Shown piece after piece: positions 25,318 through 34,736 of a stretch of DNA of 64,000 nucleotides; position 1 is the first letter of the stretch, and every line of letters begins with the position of its first letter. The stretch is from the NCBI GenBank assembly GCA_947627465.1, contig CANQWD010000012.1:1-64000 (forward strand). Direction: 5' to 3'. Source of the stretch: an uncultured Clostridia bacterium (lineage in GTDB: Bacteria > Bacillota > Clostridia > Oscillospirales > Ruminococcaceae). Both the position numbers and the translations under genes were made by a program. Below the pieces are notes generated by a model. It had not been told where the DNA came from, made no database searches, and was given only the letters and a program-made list of their open reading frames with translations.

Positions 25318-25457
25318 TTAAATTCATACATCGTGGGCGGCGAATTTGGGTTTGCCGCCTATCGTGTGTTTGGACTTCGGAGATCTTCGTGATTGAGCAT
25401 GTAATTCACAGTTTCACGGATTTTTATGAAAAATTTGTGAAAATCACAAAAAAGCAC

Positions 25458-25486
25458 TTGAATTGTTGAAAACTTTGTGCTATAAT
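25458..25486 (+). promoter_or_regulatory. Probable promoter for the GGDEF-EAL gene
   Basis: TTGAAT and TATAAT are separated by 17 bases, about 280 bases upstream. A second TATAAT lies near 25690 without a clear -35. The 25321-25764 gap otherwise holds only a family B remnant. Confidence 0.55.
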
Positions 25487-25562
25487 ATACACGGAACATA
25501 AGAGTGTATTTATGAGTTTAAATATATAGTAAAAAGCTCAAATTTGCAATCGTCAAACCATA

Positions 25563-25588
25563 CGCGCGGGGAGATACTGAACAGGCTC
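25563..25588. mobile_element. Remnant of a family B right end
   Basis: CGCGGGGAGATACTGAACAG followed by GCTC matches the right end of B2, and TAA follows as in intact copies. The left half is missing. A shorter trace (CAGGCTCTAAGGA) lies near 35900-35912. Confidence 0.55.
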
Positions 25589-25764
25589 TAAGGAAGTTCC
25601 GATTTATCAGCACTTACCTAACAGACGCTTAAAATAACAATGTTTAATCAAAACCGTGCAATTTATGTAATTTATTTGGAAAAACAGCAGTATAATAGTT
25701 TTTGTGCGGCGTAAACAGCGCGCCGTGCGATTTGTTGCGGTAAATCCCCAAAGAGGTGATTTTA

Positions 25765-28308
25765 ATGACAAAAATTGAAAAAGCAATATCACAAAGCGGA
25801 ATTTTTGCCTTTACAATGAGGTATAAGCCCGATTTTCCAACGGACTTTCACTTTGGCGCAAATCCGTTCTCCAAAGATGAGACCGTGCTTTTCGGAGATA
25901 TCGTGCACCCCGATGATTTTCAGCCGTTTTGTGAAATTATCAACGATATCGTAAATCGCCGCGCTGATAATATCAAGGCGCATGCAAGGATCATGTGCGG
26001 CGGGGAGTTCAGATGGTTCTATATTTCGGCAGTTCCGGAATTTACCGAAAATGATCTGCTCGTCGAAATAAACGGAGCGATGTACGATGTGACGGCATAT
26101 CTCGACTGCGAGAACAACACCGATCCCGTTATGCGCGAGATTCAGGATAAGTCGAAAGCGGCGTTTCAATCGGCGGAGCACACTCCGCGTCTTACGGATA
26201 TCCTCGGCGAGGATTATCTGTCGAGAATACAGCAGCCTTTCACGTTTATAGAAAATCTGTATTCCGTGATAACGGATGAAAACGGCAGGGTGATCGCCGC
26301 CGCGCCGGGGCAGAATCCCGAAATAAATCTTAACAAAATGAGTTATCAGCGCAAGAAACATGTGCGGATAAAGCATCAGAACGCAGCCTCTTGGATAATC
26401 GCGAGCGAGTCGCCGGAGGCTATCAATAAGTGTGTTCCGCTGCTGGATACAATGGTGCAGACGCTTTCCGAGATCGCTAACGGTTATATAGTCATAAGCG
26501 AGGAAATGGAAAACTCGCAGAACGCGAACAAGCTGCTTGGTCAGAATTTCGAGGATCAGATATTGGTAAACAACATCTACTCGCTGATATTGCAAAGCAA
26601 GGACACCACTACCGCGTTTGCAAGCGTGATACCGCTTATCAAGGAATATTTCGGCTTGGACGATCTTATCTTCTGCGCCGACGCTCAGCGTCCCGTTAAA
26701 GTATATCGCTGGGATGAGAGCGGCGCCATAATCCCGATGACATCAAACAATGCCCGAAATGACGAGATCGACAGAAAGCTTGAAAACGACGCGGTGGTTT
26801 GTGTGAATGAAAGCGACCTTCGGTTTATCGGGTCGGGTAAAAACAGAAGCTTCGCCATGTCGAGAATTTATGAAAACGGCGTAACGCGCGGCGTTATCGT
26901 GTTCATATCGAGGACAGTTGGAAGAACTTGGACAAATCGCGACCGCAAGGCTATCCGCAGCGTGACGCAGATAATGTCGACGGTGATCTACCGTTCCTTT
27001 GTGGAAAACGAGCTTGCTGTGTCGCAGGAGCATTTGTTAAGGCTGGCTTATTACAACACCACTACGGGAATTCCGAACAGAAGCGCGTTCGAGCGCGATT
27101 TCCGCGAACTTATATCCGGCGGAAAGACAGGGGCTGTGGTATCCGTTGAGATTTCCAATCTTAAGGAGCTTTCGGAAATCTATTCCTGCCGATACGCCGA
27201 CGAGGTGACGCGCAGTATAGCCGAATACATCTCCGCTATCCGTACCGAGAGCGAAAAGAAGATATATATGTTCTCCAACGATATTCTGTTCGTAACGCTG
27301 GACGGCGCGGCTCGGGAGGACGCGGTGTCGTTGGCGCAGTCCATACTGTTCAAGTTCCGTTCGCCATGGTATTTAAACGACAACGAAAATCAGCTTGACA
27401 TTTACGCCGGGGTAAGTCTGTTTCCGATCGACGCGGACTGCGTTCCGGACTGCGTTCGAGTTGCCACGAAAACGCTTCGTCTCGCCAAGGAAAGAAATTT
27501 CCACGACGCGGTGTGCTATTCAAACGATCTCGAGGAAAAACTCGACGACAATCAGCGTGTAAAGAAGCTGATAACGGATTCGGCGGAACATGAGTTCAAG
27601 GGCTTCTACTACCTTTATACCCCCATTTTGGACGTGACCGACGGTTCTCTTACCGCCTGCGAGGCGCATCTGTTTTGGAGCAACGGCGATATAATAGTCT
27701 CGCGCGACAGATTTTTGCCGATCATTGACCGTATGAACGTGTCTTTCGACCTTCACAAGTTCGCGCTGAACAGAATATGCGAACTTTGCTCGGAGGTTCG
27801 CGCGAACGGTGTTCCGAATTTTAAGGTGAGCTACACTATTCCCGAGAATATCCTGAATTCCGAGAACTGTCTGCTGATACTCAGGGAAACGCTGCTGAAA
27901 TACTCGCTGCCGCATGACGCGGTTGCTGTGGAGGTCTCCGAGAGCGATCATACAATGCTGTCAACAAGCAGCACTCTGCGATCGATGTCCAAGCTCGGAA
28001 TGTCTGTCGTAGCCGACGACAAGGGTGAGAATTTCTTTACGGGCGCGTTTCTCGATAATCCGTATATCAACGTGATCATGCTTAGGGCGCGCCGCTTGAG
28101 CGACGACCCCGTAGCGGCTTCGTTTGTGCAGTCGCTTATTGACAAAGCGCATGACAAGGGAATGAGGGTTTGCGTTAAGGGCGTTGACAATGAGAAAGCT
28201 CTTGAATACACAAAACATTTCGGCGCGGATATGTATCAGGGCATTGTGAATTGCCGACCGCTTCATACGACGGAATTTATCAAGAAAATGGTTATCTCTC
28301 AGGTTTGA
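25765..28308 (+). CDS. Degenerate GGDEF-EAL signalling protein, 847 aa
   Basis: Order: PAS-like domain (about 1-115), a GAF-like domain (about 270-420), a GGDEF-like domain (from about 430), an EAL-like domain (from about 600). The GGDEF signature is replaced by SNDILF. EAL reads EAH, DDFG reads DDKG, and the metal/catalytic Lys (VIMLRARRL) and late Glu (KGVDNEKA) are lost; QG remains. Both catalytic domains are predicted inactive, so a binding or scaffold role in cyclic-di-GMP signalling is more likely than turnover. ATG 25765 follows AGAGGTG. No membrane segment. Confidence 0.8.
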   Translation: MTKIEKAISQSGIFAFTMRYKPDFPTDFHFGANPFSKDETVLFGDIVHPDDFQPFCEIINDIVNRRADNIKAHARIMCGGEFRWFYISAVPEFTENDLLVEINGAMYDVTAYLDCENNTDPVMREIQDKSKAAFQSAEHTPRLTDILGEDYLSRIQQPFTFIENLYSVITDENGRVIAAAPGQNPEINLNKMSYQRKKHVRIKHQNAASWIIASESPEAINKCVPLLDTMVQTLSEIANGYIVISEEMENSQNANKLLGQNFEDQILVNNIYSLILQSKDTTTAFASVIPLIKEYFGLDDLIFCADAQRPVKVYRWDESGAIIPMTSNNARNDEIDRKLENDAVVCVNESDLRFIGSGKNRSFAMSRIYENGVTRGVIVFISRTVGRTWTNRDRKAIRSVTQIMSTVIYRSFVENELAVSQEHLLRLAYYNTTTGIPNRSAFERDFRELISGGKTGAVVSVEISNLKELSEIYSCRYADEVTRSIAEYISAIRTESEKKIYMFSNDILFVTLDGAAREDAVSLAQSILFKFRSPWYLNDNENQLDIYAGVSLFPIDADCVPDCVRVATKTLRLAKERNFHDAVCYSNDLEEKLDDNQRVKKLITDSAEHEFKGFYYLYTPILDVTDGSLTACEAHLFWSNGDIIVSRDRFLPIIDRMNVSFDLHKFALNRICELCSEVRANGVPNFKVSYTIPENILNSENCLLILRETLLKYSLPHDAVAVEVSESDHTMLSTSSTLRSMSKLGMSVVADDKGENFFTGAFLDNPYINVIMLRARRLSDDPVAASFVQSLIDKAHDKGMRVCVKGVDNEKALEYTKHFGADMYQGIVNCRPLHTTEFIKKMVISQV

Positions 28309-28320
28309 GAGTTTTGTAAA

Positions 28321-28355
28321 AAAAGCCGAAGATTTTAAGAAAATCTTCGGCTTTT
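28321..28355 (+). terminator. Terminator of the GGDEF-EAL gene
   Basis: AAAAGCCGAAGATTTT and its exact complement form a 16-bp stem around AAG, ending in a T-run. It starts 12 bases after the stop. Confidence 0.9.
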
Positions 28356-28405
28356 TATATGTTTTGGCGAAATTTTACCTTTGTTGTTTTTTCGCTCAAA
28401 ATCTA

Positions 28406-28434
28406 TTGAAATTAGCGAAAAAAAGGTATATAAT
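28406..28434 (+). promoter_or_regulatory. Promoter of the rodA-like gene
   Basis: TTGAAA and TATAAT are separated by 17 bases, about 95 bases before the start codon. Confidence 0.65.
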
Positions 28435-28480
28435 AGAATTGTATGAGATTTGAAGATTTACGGCAAACTGCGGCTTGAGC

Positions 28481-28495
28481 GCGGTGTTGCCTTAA
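28481..28495. mobile_element. Possible family A end remnant
   Basis: GCGGTGTTGCC followed by TTAA is identical to the right end plus target of A1 and A2. No left end is found nearby. It lies in the rodA leader. Confidence 0.45.
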
Positions 28496-28528
28496 AATAT
28501 CGCTTTTGAAATATTATATGGGAGCAAA

Positions 28529-29671
28529 ATGAAAACTGTTTTAAACTATTTGTGGCGGCATTTTAAGCATGTCGATAAGGTGCTGCCCGTGATATGTCTC
28601 GTTATCACCGCGTTCGACATCTTTTTGATGAACATGATGGTTAAAACAGGCACTATCGACGGGCGCACCGCGAAAGTGCAGCTCGCCGCCGCGGTGATCG
28701 GTATCGTAGGCGCGTTTATCATAAGTTTTATAGACTACAAATTCATTTCGAAATATTGGTTTGTGTACGCGCCAATCGCGCTGATACTACAGCTTATGCT
28801 GTTTATACCGTCGCTTACGATCCAAGTTGACGACGATATGAACTGGCTGAAGATCGGAAGCTTTTCAATGCAGCCGTCCGAGGTTTTGAAATTCGTGTTC
28901 ATAATCACGCTTGCGACACACATCTCGAGGCTTGGCGACAAGATAAATTCATTCAAGCACTTGCTGCTTGTGATGGCGCACGGACTGTTTCCCGTCGCGC
29001 TGATTATGGTTCAGGGCGACGCAGGCAGCGCACTGGTGTTTTTGTTTATTTTTCTGTGTATGCTGTTTATGGGCGGGCTTTCGTGGAAATACCTGCTGGC
29101 GGGTTTAGCGTGCGTGCCCGTAATAGGCTACGTTGCGTGGAATTTCATAATGCAGGATCATCACCGAAAGCGCTTTCTGATACTGTTCGATAAGGAAATG
29201 CAGCAGCAGGAGATCCAACGCGACTATTATCAGCAGTATCGAGGGACGATAGCGTTAGGCTCGGGGCAGCTCAAGGGTCTGGGTTTTAACGCGGAAAACT
29301 ACACCGAGACCGCATATCTGGAGAATGATTACGTGTTCGCTTACATCGGAATGACGCTCGGGTTTATCGGCTGTATGGCTGTGGTGATAGCGCTCGCGAC
29401 ATTGTGTCTGAAGCTGCTGTCGAACGCTTCGGGCGCGCCCGATTTCCTCGGCAAGCTTATTTGCGTGGGCGTTTTTGCGATGACGTTCTTCCACAGCGTA
29501 ATAAACATCGGAATGGTTCTTTCGGTAGTGCCCGTTATCGGAATTCCGCTGCCGTTTTTAAGTCAAGGCGGCACATCAATGATGATGATGCATTTTTGTA
29601 TAGGCTTGGTGCTGTCCGTGTCCTGTCACCGCGAAAAGCCGAAGCACATGTTCTACACCGAAAAAGACTGA
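28529..29671 (+). CDS. rodA: RodA/FtsW-family peptidoglycan polymerase, 380 aa
   Basis: A SEDS glycosyltransferase polymerising lipid II in elongation. About ten membrane segments. Signatures: NWLKIGSFSMQPSEVLK, QGDAGSALVF with the catalytic Asp, and PLPFLSQGGTS near the C-terminus. I favour RodA over FtsW from length and lack of division genes nearby. ATG 28529 follows GGGAGC. It stands alone. Confidence 0.82.
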   Translation: MKTVLNYLWRHFKHVDKVLPVICLVITAFDIFLMNMMVKTGTIDGRTAKVQLAAAVIGIVGAFIISFIDYKFISKYWFVYAPIALILQLMLFIPSLTIQVDDDMNWLKIGSFSMQPSEVLKFVFIITLATHISRLGDKINSFKHLLLVMAHGLFPVALIMVQGDAGSALVFLFIFLCMLFMGGLSWKYLLAGLACVPVIGYVAWNFIMQDHHRKRFLILFDKEMQQQEIQRDYYQQYRGTIALGSGQLKGLGFNAENYTETAYLENDYVFAYIGMTLGFIGCMAVVIALATLCLKLLSNASGAPDFLGKLICVGVFAMTFFHSVINIGMVLSVVPVIGIPLPFLSQGGTSMMMMHFCIGLVLSVSCHREKPKHMFYTEKD

Positions 29672-29697
29672 TTTATCTCGGTTTTCGGAAAAATAAA

Positions 29698-29744
29698 GGC
29701 AACACCGCACAAAGACCGACCTACGGTCTTTGTACGGTGCTGCC
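29698..29744. mobile_element. Element A4, 47-bp hairpin derivative
   Basis: It consists almost only of the family A ends: GGCAACACCG, ACAAAGACCG, a five-base loop, then the complementary CGGTCTTTGT and CGGTGCTGCC. TAAA flanks both sides (29694-29697, 29745-29748), consistent with a 4-bp duplication. It lies between rodA and the galactokinase-like gene. Confidence 0.7.
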
Positions 29745-29773
29745 TAAAAAAGATCTATTTCAAGGAGCGAGTT

Positions 29774-31027
29774 ATGAGACCCATAGTCAGAAATCTTAAG
29801 GACGTTTACCCCGACTCACAGCACGAATCGCAGCTTCAGCGTTACAGAGCCGCCGAAATAGGCTTTGCGGAGCATTTCGGCGAACTTCACGAGCACCGCT
29901 TTTTCTCAGCGCCCGGGCGCACGGAGATCTGCGGCAACCACACCGATCACAACAACGGCAAGGTTTTCGCGGCAAGCGTTGACTTGGACGTTATCGCCGT
30001 GGTGGAGCAGACCGACGACGGCTTTGTTACTATTAAAAGCGAGGGCTTTCCCGAAGATAAAATAGACATAAACGACCTCGACGTGCACGAGGACGAGAAA
30101 AATACCTCTGCGTCTCTGATACGCGGTGTTCTTAAGGGCTTTCGGAAAAACGGACACAAAATAGGCTCTTTCCGCGCTTACACTACCTCCACGGTAATGA
30201 AAGGCTCGGGGCTTTCAAGCTCGGCGGCGTTCGAGGTGCTTGTGGGAACGATACTTACTCATCTTTACAACGGCGGACAGATCTCGCCCGTGAAAATCGC
30301 GCAGATATCGCAGTTCGCCGAGAATGTCTACTTCGGCAAGGCTTCGGGGCTTATGGATCAGATGGCGTGCTCCGTGGGCGGGTTTGTGGCGATTGATTTC
30401 AAGGACAACGACATTCCCGTTATCGAAAGCGTGCCCTGCGACTTCGATAAGTACGAGCACGCGCTTTGCATTGTCGATACCAAGGGTGACCACGCCGATC
30501 TTTCGGACGAGTACTCGGCGATACCGAACGAGATGAAAGCCATCGCGGGCTTTTTCGACTGCAAGACGCTTCGTTCGCTGTCTCTCCCGGACATAATGCT
30601 CAATATAAGCGTTTTGCGCGAGAAATTCGGCGACCGTGCCGTGCTCCGCGCTATCCACTTCTTCCACGAAAACGAGCGCGTGGAGAAGGTAGTCCACGCG
30701 CTCAAAAACGAACAATTCGATAACTTTTTGCTGTCTGTCAAGGAAAGCGGCGACAGCTCGTTTAAATATTTGCAAAACGTCTACTCAAATTCCGATATCA
30801 AAAATCAGTGCTTGTCTATCGGACTTAACATTGCCGAAAACACGCTTCACCGCAAGGGCGCGTGCCGCGTTCACGGCGGCGGATTTGCGGGAACAATACA
30901 GGCTTTCGTGCCGTTTGAAGCGCTGAAACAGTTTCGTATGAATATGGAAAAGGTGTTCGGGATAGGCTCTTGTCATATTTTGTCGATAAGAAACGTCGGC
31001 GGCTGCGAAGTGCTTCTCGGCGACTGA
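29774..31027 (+). CDS. galK: Galactokinase-family GHMP kinase, 417 aa
   Basis: Phosphorylates galactose, or a related sugar, at C1. The family signature is SAPGRTEICGNHTDHNNGKV, in which the usual GEHTDY reads GNHTDH. The GHMP ATP-binding motif is KGSGLSSSAAFEV, and a C-terminal HGGGFAGTIQ is present. ATG 29774 follows AAGGAGCG. No other Leloir-pathway gene lies nearby, so substrate remains uncertain. Confidence 0.82.
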   Translation: MRPIVRNLKDVYPDSQHESQLQRYRAAEIGFAEHFGELHEHRFFSAPGRTEICGNHTDHNNGKVFAASVDLDVIAVVEQTDDGFVTIKSEGFPEDKIDINDLDVHEDEKNTSASLIRGVLKGFRKNGHKIGSFRAYTTSTVMKGSGLSSSAAFEVLVGTILTHLYNGGQISPVKIAQISQFAENVYFGKASGLMDQMACSVGGFVAIDFKDNDIPVIESVPCDFDKYEHALCIVDTKGDHADLSDEYSAIPNEMKAIAGFFDCKTLRSLSLPDIMLNISVLREKFGDRAVLRAIHFFHENERVEKVVHALKNEQFDNFLLSVKESGDSSFKYLQNVYSNSDIKNQCLSIGLNIAENTLHRKGACRVHGGGFAGTIQAFVPFEALKQFRMNMEKVFGIGSCHILSIRNVGGCEVLLGD

Positions 31028-31035
31028 CCGAAAAA

Positions 31036-31056
31036 CGCGTTCCCAAAGGGAACGCG
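31036..31056 (-). terminator. Terminator of hflX
   Basis: CGCGTTCCC and GGGAACGCG form a perfect 9-bp stem with a three-base loop. On the minus strand it is followed by TTTTT. It lies between convergent galK and hflX. Confidence 0.75.
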
Positions 31057-31065
31057 CCAATGTCA

Positions 31066-32295
31066 TTAGGTTTCGTACTCGGACATTTGATTTATCAGCG
31101 TTTGATCGACAAGCGCGACCGCTTCAATGCCGTTTTCAGCGTAGTTTTCGCTGAAAACCTTTCCGTTTTCGCGTATCTTCGCCAAAAGCCCCGCTTTGTC
31201 GTAAGGCAAAAGCAGTTTCATTCGGCGCGAGGTTTGCGGCAAATTCAGTGCGATTTTGCGGAGAAGTTCGTCAATGCCTTGATTATGCAAAGCACTGATT
31301 TTAACCGTTTTGTCGTCTGTCGGGATATTTTCCGAGAGCAGGTCGCACTTGTTGAGGACAGTCACGACGGGGATTTCCGCCGCACCGAGTTCCGCGAGAG
31401 TTTTGAGAGTTACGTCCGCTTTTTCGGCGGCTTCTGGGTCTGAAACGTCGCAGACGTGGATTATTATGTCCGCGCACGCGGCTTCCTCAAGCGTCGATTT
31501 GAACGCTTCCACAAGGTGATGAGGAAGTCGGCGAATAAGTCCTACGGTGTCGACTAGCAGCAGACTTCGACCGTCGGGAAGTTCTATGGAACGCGCGGTC
31601 GGGTCTAAGGTAGCGAAAAGCTTATCCTCGGCGAGAACGTCAGCGCCCGAAAGCAAATTCAGCAGCGTGGATTTCCCCGCGTTTGTGTAGCCGACTATCG
31701 CGCCGACTTGAACACTGTCTTTTTTGCGGCGTTCGCGGGAGTAGCCGCGCCGCTTTTCGAGTTCGCGAAGCTCCTCGGAGAGCTTGTCGATACGGCGGCG
31801 AATGTGACGGCGGTCGGTTTCGAGTTGGGTCTCGCCCGGACCGCGCGTGCCTATGCCGCCGCCTAAACGGGAAAGGCTTGCACCGATACCCATAAGTCGC
31901 GGCAGACGGTACTTCAACTGCGCGAGTTCTACCTGTAATTTACCCTCTGCTGAACGCGCTCTCGCCGCGAAAATGTCTAAAATCAGCATTGTACGGTCGA
32001 TAGTGCGAACGTCCGTTTTGTCCTCGATATTGCGTATCTGCGCGGCGGTGAGTTCGCAGTCGAAAATTAGGAGCGTCGCGCCGTGGTTTTGGCAGAGTTC
32101 CGTTAATTCGTCGAGCTTGCCCTCGCCAATAACGGTCGCCGGCTCGTACTTCTCGCGTTTTTGGATAACCCGCGCTATCTCCTCCGCGCCCGCCGTTTTC
32201 GCAAGTTCGGAAAGCTCGTCAATCGAGCTTTCAACGTCGTATTCGCCGACGTCGGCGGATACTAAAATTGCTTTTTCAATTGTTTTTTCTTGCAT
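31066..32295 (-). CDS. hflX: Ribosome-associated GTPase HflX, 409 aa
   Basis: GTPase that splits or rescues stalled ribosomes. The N-terminal domain is followed by the glycine-rich GGGIGTRGPGETQLE linker, a helical segment, and the G domain: G1 GYTNAGKST, G3 DTVGL, G4 NKCD. ATG 32295 is preceded by AAAGGAGG. The C-terminal extension is complete. Confidence 0.93.
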   Translation of the reverse strand: MQEKTIEKAILVSADVGEYDVESSIDELSELAKTAGAEEIARVIQKREKYEPATVIGEGKLDELTELCQNHGATLLIFDCELTAAQIRNIEDKTDVRTIDRTMLILDIFAARARSAEGKLQVELAQLKYRLPRLMGIGASLSRLGGGIGTRGPGETQLETDRRHIRRRIDKLSEELRELEKRRGYSRERRKKDSVQVGAIVGYTNAGKSTLLNLLSGADVLAEDKLFATLDPTARSIELPDGRSLLLVDTVGLIRRLPHHLVEAFKSTLEEAACADIIIHVCDVSDPEAAEKADVTLKTLAELGAAEIPVVTVLNKCDLLSENIPTDDKTVKISALHNQGIDELLRKIALNLPQTSRRMKLLLPYDKAGLLAKIRENGKVFSENYAENGIEAVALVDQTLINQMSEYET

Positions 32296-32350
32296 TTAAA
32301 TTCCTCCTTTGTGATTTTTAATCTTGGATTGAGGAATGAGTAACTTATAT

Positions 32351-32379
32351 ATTATATCACATCATTATTTATTTGTCAA
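32351..32379 (-). promoter_or_regulatory. Consensus promoter of hflX
   Basis: On the minus strand TTGACA and TATAAT are separated by 17 bases, about 55 bases before the start codon. A perfect sigma-A match. Confidence 0.8.
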
Positions 32380-32399
32380 GATGAAAGGGGCAAATAACT

Positions 32400-32984
32400 A
32401 TGGAATATTCAAAAGGTTATGTTTACGAACTTATGGACAAGGGCGGTCCCACCGACTGCCGCGAACCGTACTTTAAAGAGGCTGTGGACGAAATGATGAG
32501 GGCGCGGACGCTCTGCGCGAAAGCGAACGCGGTACTCCCAAACGACCCCTCTTACGTTAAGTATTTGGAGGAACTGTTCGGGTGCGATTTGTCGCAAAAC
32601 CGCATTCTCACGCCGTTTATCTGCGATTTCGGAAACCGCGTGAAGTTCGGCAAGGGCGTGTTTATCAATCACTCCGCGATACTCTCCGCTTCGGGCGGCA
32701 TTGAGTTCGAGGACGGCGTGTCGCTTGCTCCCGCGGTGCATATTGCTACGATAAACCACGACTTCAACGAACGGCATTCGAAATATACTTACGGAAAAGT
32801 GCTGATAAAGAAAAACGCGTGGATAGGTATGGGCGCGACTATCTGCTCCGGCGTGACTATCGGCGAATACGCGGTTGTCGGCGCGGGCGCTGTCGTTACT
32901 AAGGATATTCCCGACTACGCGGTCGCGGTCGGCTCTCCCGCCAAAGTTATTAAATATATGGACCCCAACGAGCAGAAAGAATGA
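32400..32984 (+). CDS. Hexapeptide-repeat O-acetyltransferase, 194 aa
   Basis: Acetyl-CoA-dependent sugar acetyltransferase of the maltose/galactoside (Maa/LacA) group. The N-terminal helical region (MMRARTLCAKANAVLP) precedes a left-handed beta helix with hexapeptide repeats (INHSAILSA, IGMGATICSGVTIGEYAVVG). The catalytic His lies in IATINHDFN. ATG 32400 follows AAAGGGGC. It overlaps the next gene by four bases. Confidence 0.85.
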   Translation: MEYSKGYVYELMDKGGPTDCREPYFKEAVDEMMRARTLCAKANAVLPNDPSYVKYLEELFGCDLSQNRILTPFICDFGNRVKFGKGVFINHSAILSASGGIEFEDGVSLAPAVHIATINHDFNERHSKYTYGKVLIKKNAWIGMGATICSGVTIGEYAVVGAGAVVTKDIPDYAVAVGSPAKVIKYMDPNEQKE

Positions 32985-33223
32985 TAGACGTGGTTTACAA
33001 CGGGCAAAGGCTCACGCTCACGCGCTTTTGGGCGAACGGCGAACCTTGCCTTTGGATAAAAAGCCCTGAACAGAGAAATATCCCGAAAATGGAGTTTGTC
33101 GGCGGTTATCCCGATGAATATTGCATTTTTATAAAGAACCTCACAGCGGAGGAGCTTGCGCACGTTACTTTGCCCGACGGCTCTTTAATAAATATAAACC
33201 AAGAAATCGAACAGTTAAAATAA
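32981..33223 (+). CDS. Small conserved-type protein, 80 aa
   Basis: It starts on the acetyltransferase stop (ATGA), so is translationally coupled. The product is soluble with alternating beta-like segments and contains RFWANGEPCLWIKSPEQ. No family recognised. It probably belongs to one transcript with the acetyltransferase and nadBC. Confidence 0.6.
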   Translation: MIDVVYNGQRLTLTRFWANGEPCLWIKSPEQRNIPKMEFVGGYPDEYCIFIKNLTAEELAHVTLPDGSLININQEIEQLK

Positions 33224-33242
33224 ACCGAAAAGAGTGGAAATT

Positions 33243-34736
33243 ATGAAATTCAAAAGATTTGACGTTCTGATTGTCGGCACGGGGATAAGCGGCATTTACG
33301 CGGCTTTGAACCTATCTCCCGATTTGAAGATTTTAATGCTCTCAAAGCGCGAGCTTACTTTGTGTAACTCCGCGCTGGCGCAGGGCGGAGTGGCGGCTGT
33401 TATGGATCCGTCCAACGACGACTACGAACTCCACATCAAGGACACGCTTATCGCGGGGCAGTACAAAAACAACCTCGACAATGTCAAGATACTTGTACAG
33501 CAAGGGCCCAAGGACGTGGAGCGCCTTGTCGAGAAGTACGGCGTGGACTTCGACCGCAATGAGGACGGCTCTCTCGCTCTCACTTTAGAGGGCGGTCACT
33601 CGCGGCGGCGTATCGCTCACCACAAGGACACAACGGGCTTTGAGATAGAAACGTCGCTTATCGAACAGGTTCAAAAACTCACGAACGTCACCGTTATCAA
33701 CAACTCCGTGCTTTGCCGTTTGGAGCGTTCCGACGAGATGTTTTTCGCGGACGTGATAGTTGACAATGTCGAGGGCGGCAAAAAGGATCACGAATATTAC
33801 TGCGCGGACAGCGTAATTCTGGCGACGGGCGGTATCGGGCGCGTTTACGATTTCACGACAAACTCCGCTATCGCAACGGGCGACGGAATTCAGTTAGCTT
33901 ACAATCTCGGTGCGGAAATCAAGAATTTAAGTTACATTCAGTTCCACCCGACCGCTTTCGCCGACAAGAAAAACCGCGAGTGCTTTCTTATTTCCGAAGC
34001 CGTGCGCGGCGAGGGCGCGTATCTCCTGAACTGCAATAAAGAGCGTTTTATGCCGCGCTATGAACCCGAACGCAAGGAACTTGCTCCCCGTGACGTTGTT
34101 TCCAACTGTATTATGGAAGAACAAAAGGCAACGGGTTCGGACGAGTTCTGGCTCGATATTTCGCATAAGGACACGGATTTCATCAAGAACCGCTTCCCGA
34201 TGATATATAATAAAGTCCTCGAAAAGGGCTACGATATGACGAAAGAGTCGATACCCATTTACCCGTGTCAGCACTATCTTATGGGCGGAATAAACGTCGA
34301 CGGCAAGGGCGCGACAAATATCGCGGGACTGTACGCGGCGGGCGAATGCTCACACACGGGCGTTCACGGGGCGAACCGTTTGGCGTCCAACTCGCTTTTG
34401 GAGGCTCTGGTGTTCTCGCGCCTTATCGCCGAGGACATCAACGCGCACAAGAAAACAGATGTCCGCACTGAGGTCGATTACCCCATGAGCGCTCCCGACG
34501 GCAAGCCGTTACCGCATGGTATCCGCACCGAAGTTCGCCATATTATGCAGAAAGCGTACTTTGTTCACCCGAATTACGGCGAAGCGGAAAAGGGGCTTCA
34601 GCGCATTACAGAACTTAAAGAACAGCTTGACAACAGCGGTTATGCGATAACGCCCGAATTTGTTGAAACAAAATCGCTTGTCACTTGTGCATATATAATT
34701 CTTAAAGAGGTAATGGAAAGGAAAAATGAAAAATGA
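33243..34736 (+). CDS. nadB: L-aspartate oxidase NadB, 497 aa
   Basis: FAD enzyme oxidising L-aspartate to iminoaspartate, the first step of de novo NAD synthesis. The FAD motif is VGTGISGIYAALNL, then CNSALAQGGVAAV, the active-site region HPTAF and GANRLASNSLLEALVF. ATG 33243 is used; GTG 33234 is a possible alternative. It overlaps nadC by four bases. Quinolinate synthase NadA, its partner, is not in the window. Confidence 0.92.
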   Translation: MKFKRFDVLIVGTGISGIYAALNLSPDLKILMLSKRELTLCNSALAQGGVAAVMDPSNDDYELHIKDTLIAGQYKNNLDNVKILVQQGPKDVERLVEKYGVDFDRNEDGSLALTLEGGHSRRRIAHHKDTTGFEIETSLIEQVQKLTNVTVINNSVLCRLERSDEMFFADVIVDNVEGGKKDHEYYCADSVILATGGIGRVYDFTTNSAIATGDGIQLAYNLGAEIKNLSYIQFHPTAFADKKNRECFLISEAVRGEGAYLLNCNKERFMPRYEPERKELAPRDVVSNCIMEEQKATGSDEFWLDISHKDTDFIKNRFPMIYNKVLEKGYDMTKESIPIYPCQHYLMGGINVDGKGATNIAGLYAAGECSHTGVHGANRLASNSLLEALVFSRLIAEDINAHKKTDVRTEVDYPMSAPDGKPLPHGIRTEVRHIMQKAYFVHPNYGEAEKGLQRITELKEQLDNSGYAITPEFVETKSLVTCAYIILKEVMERKNEK

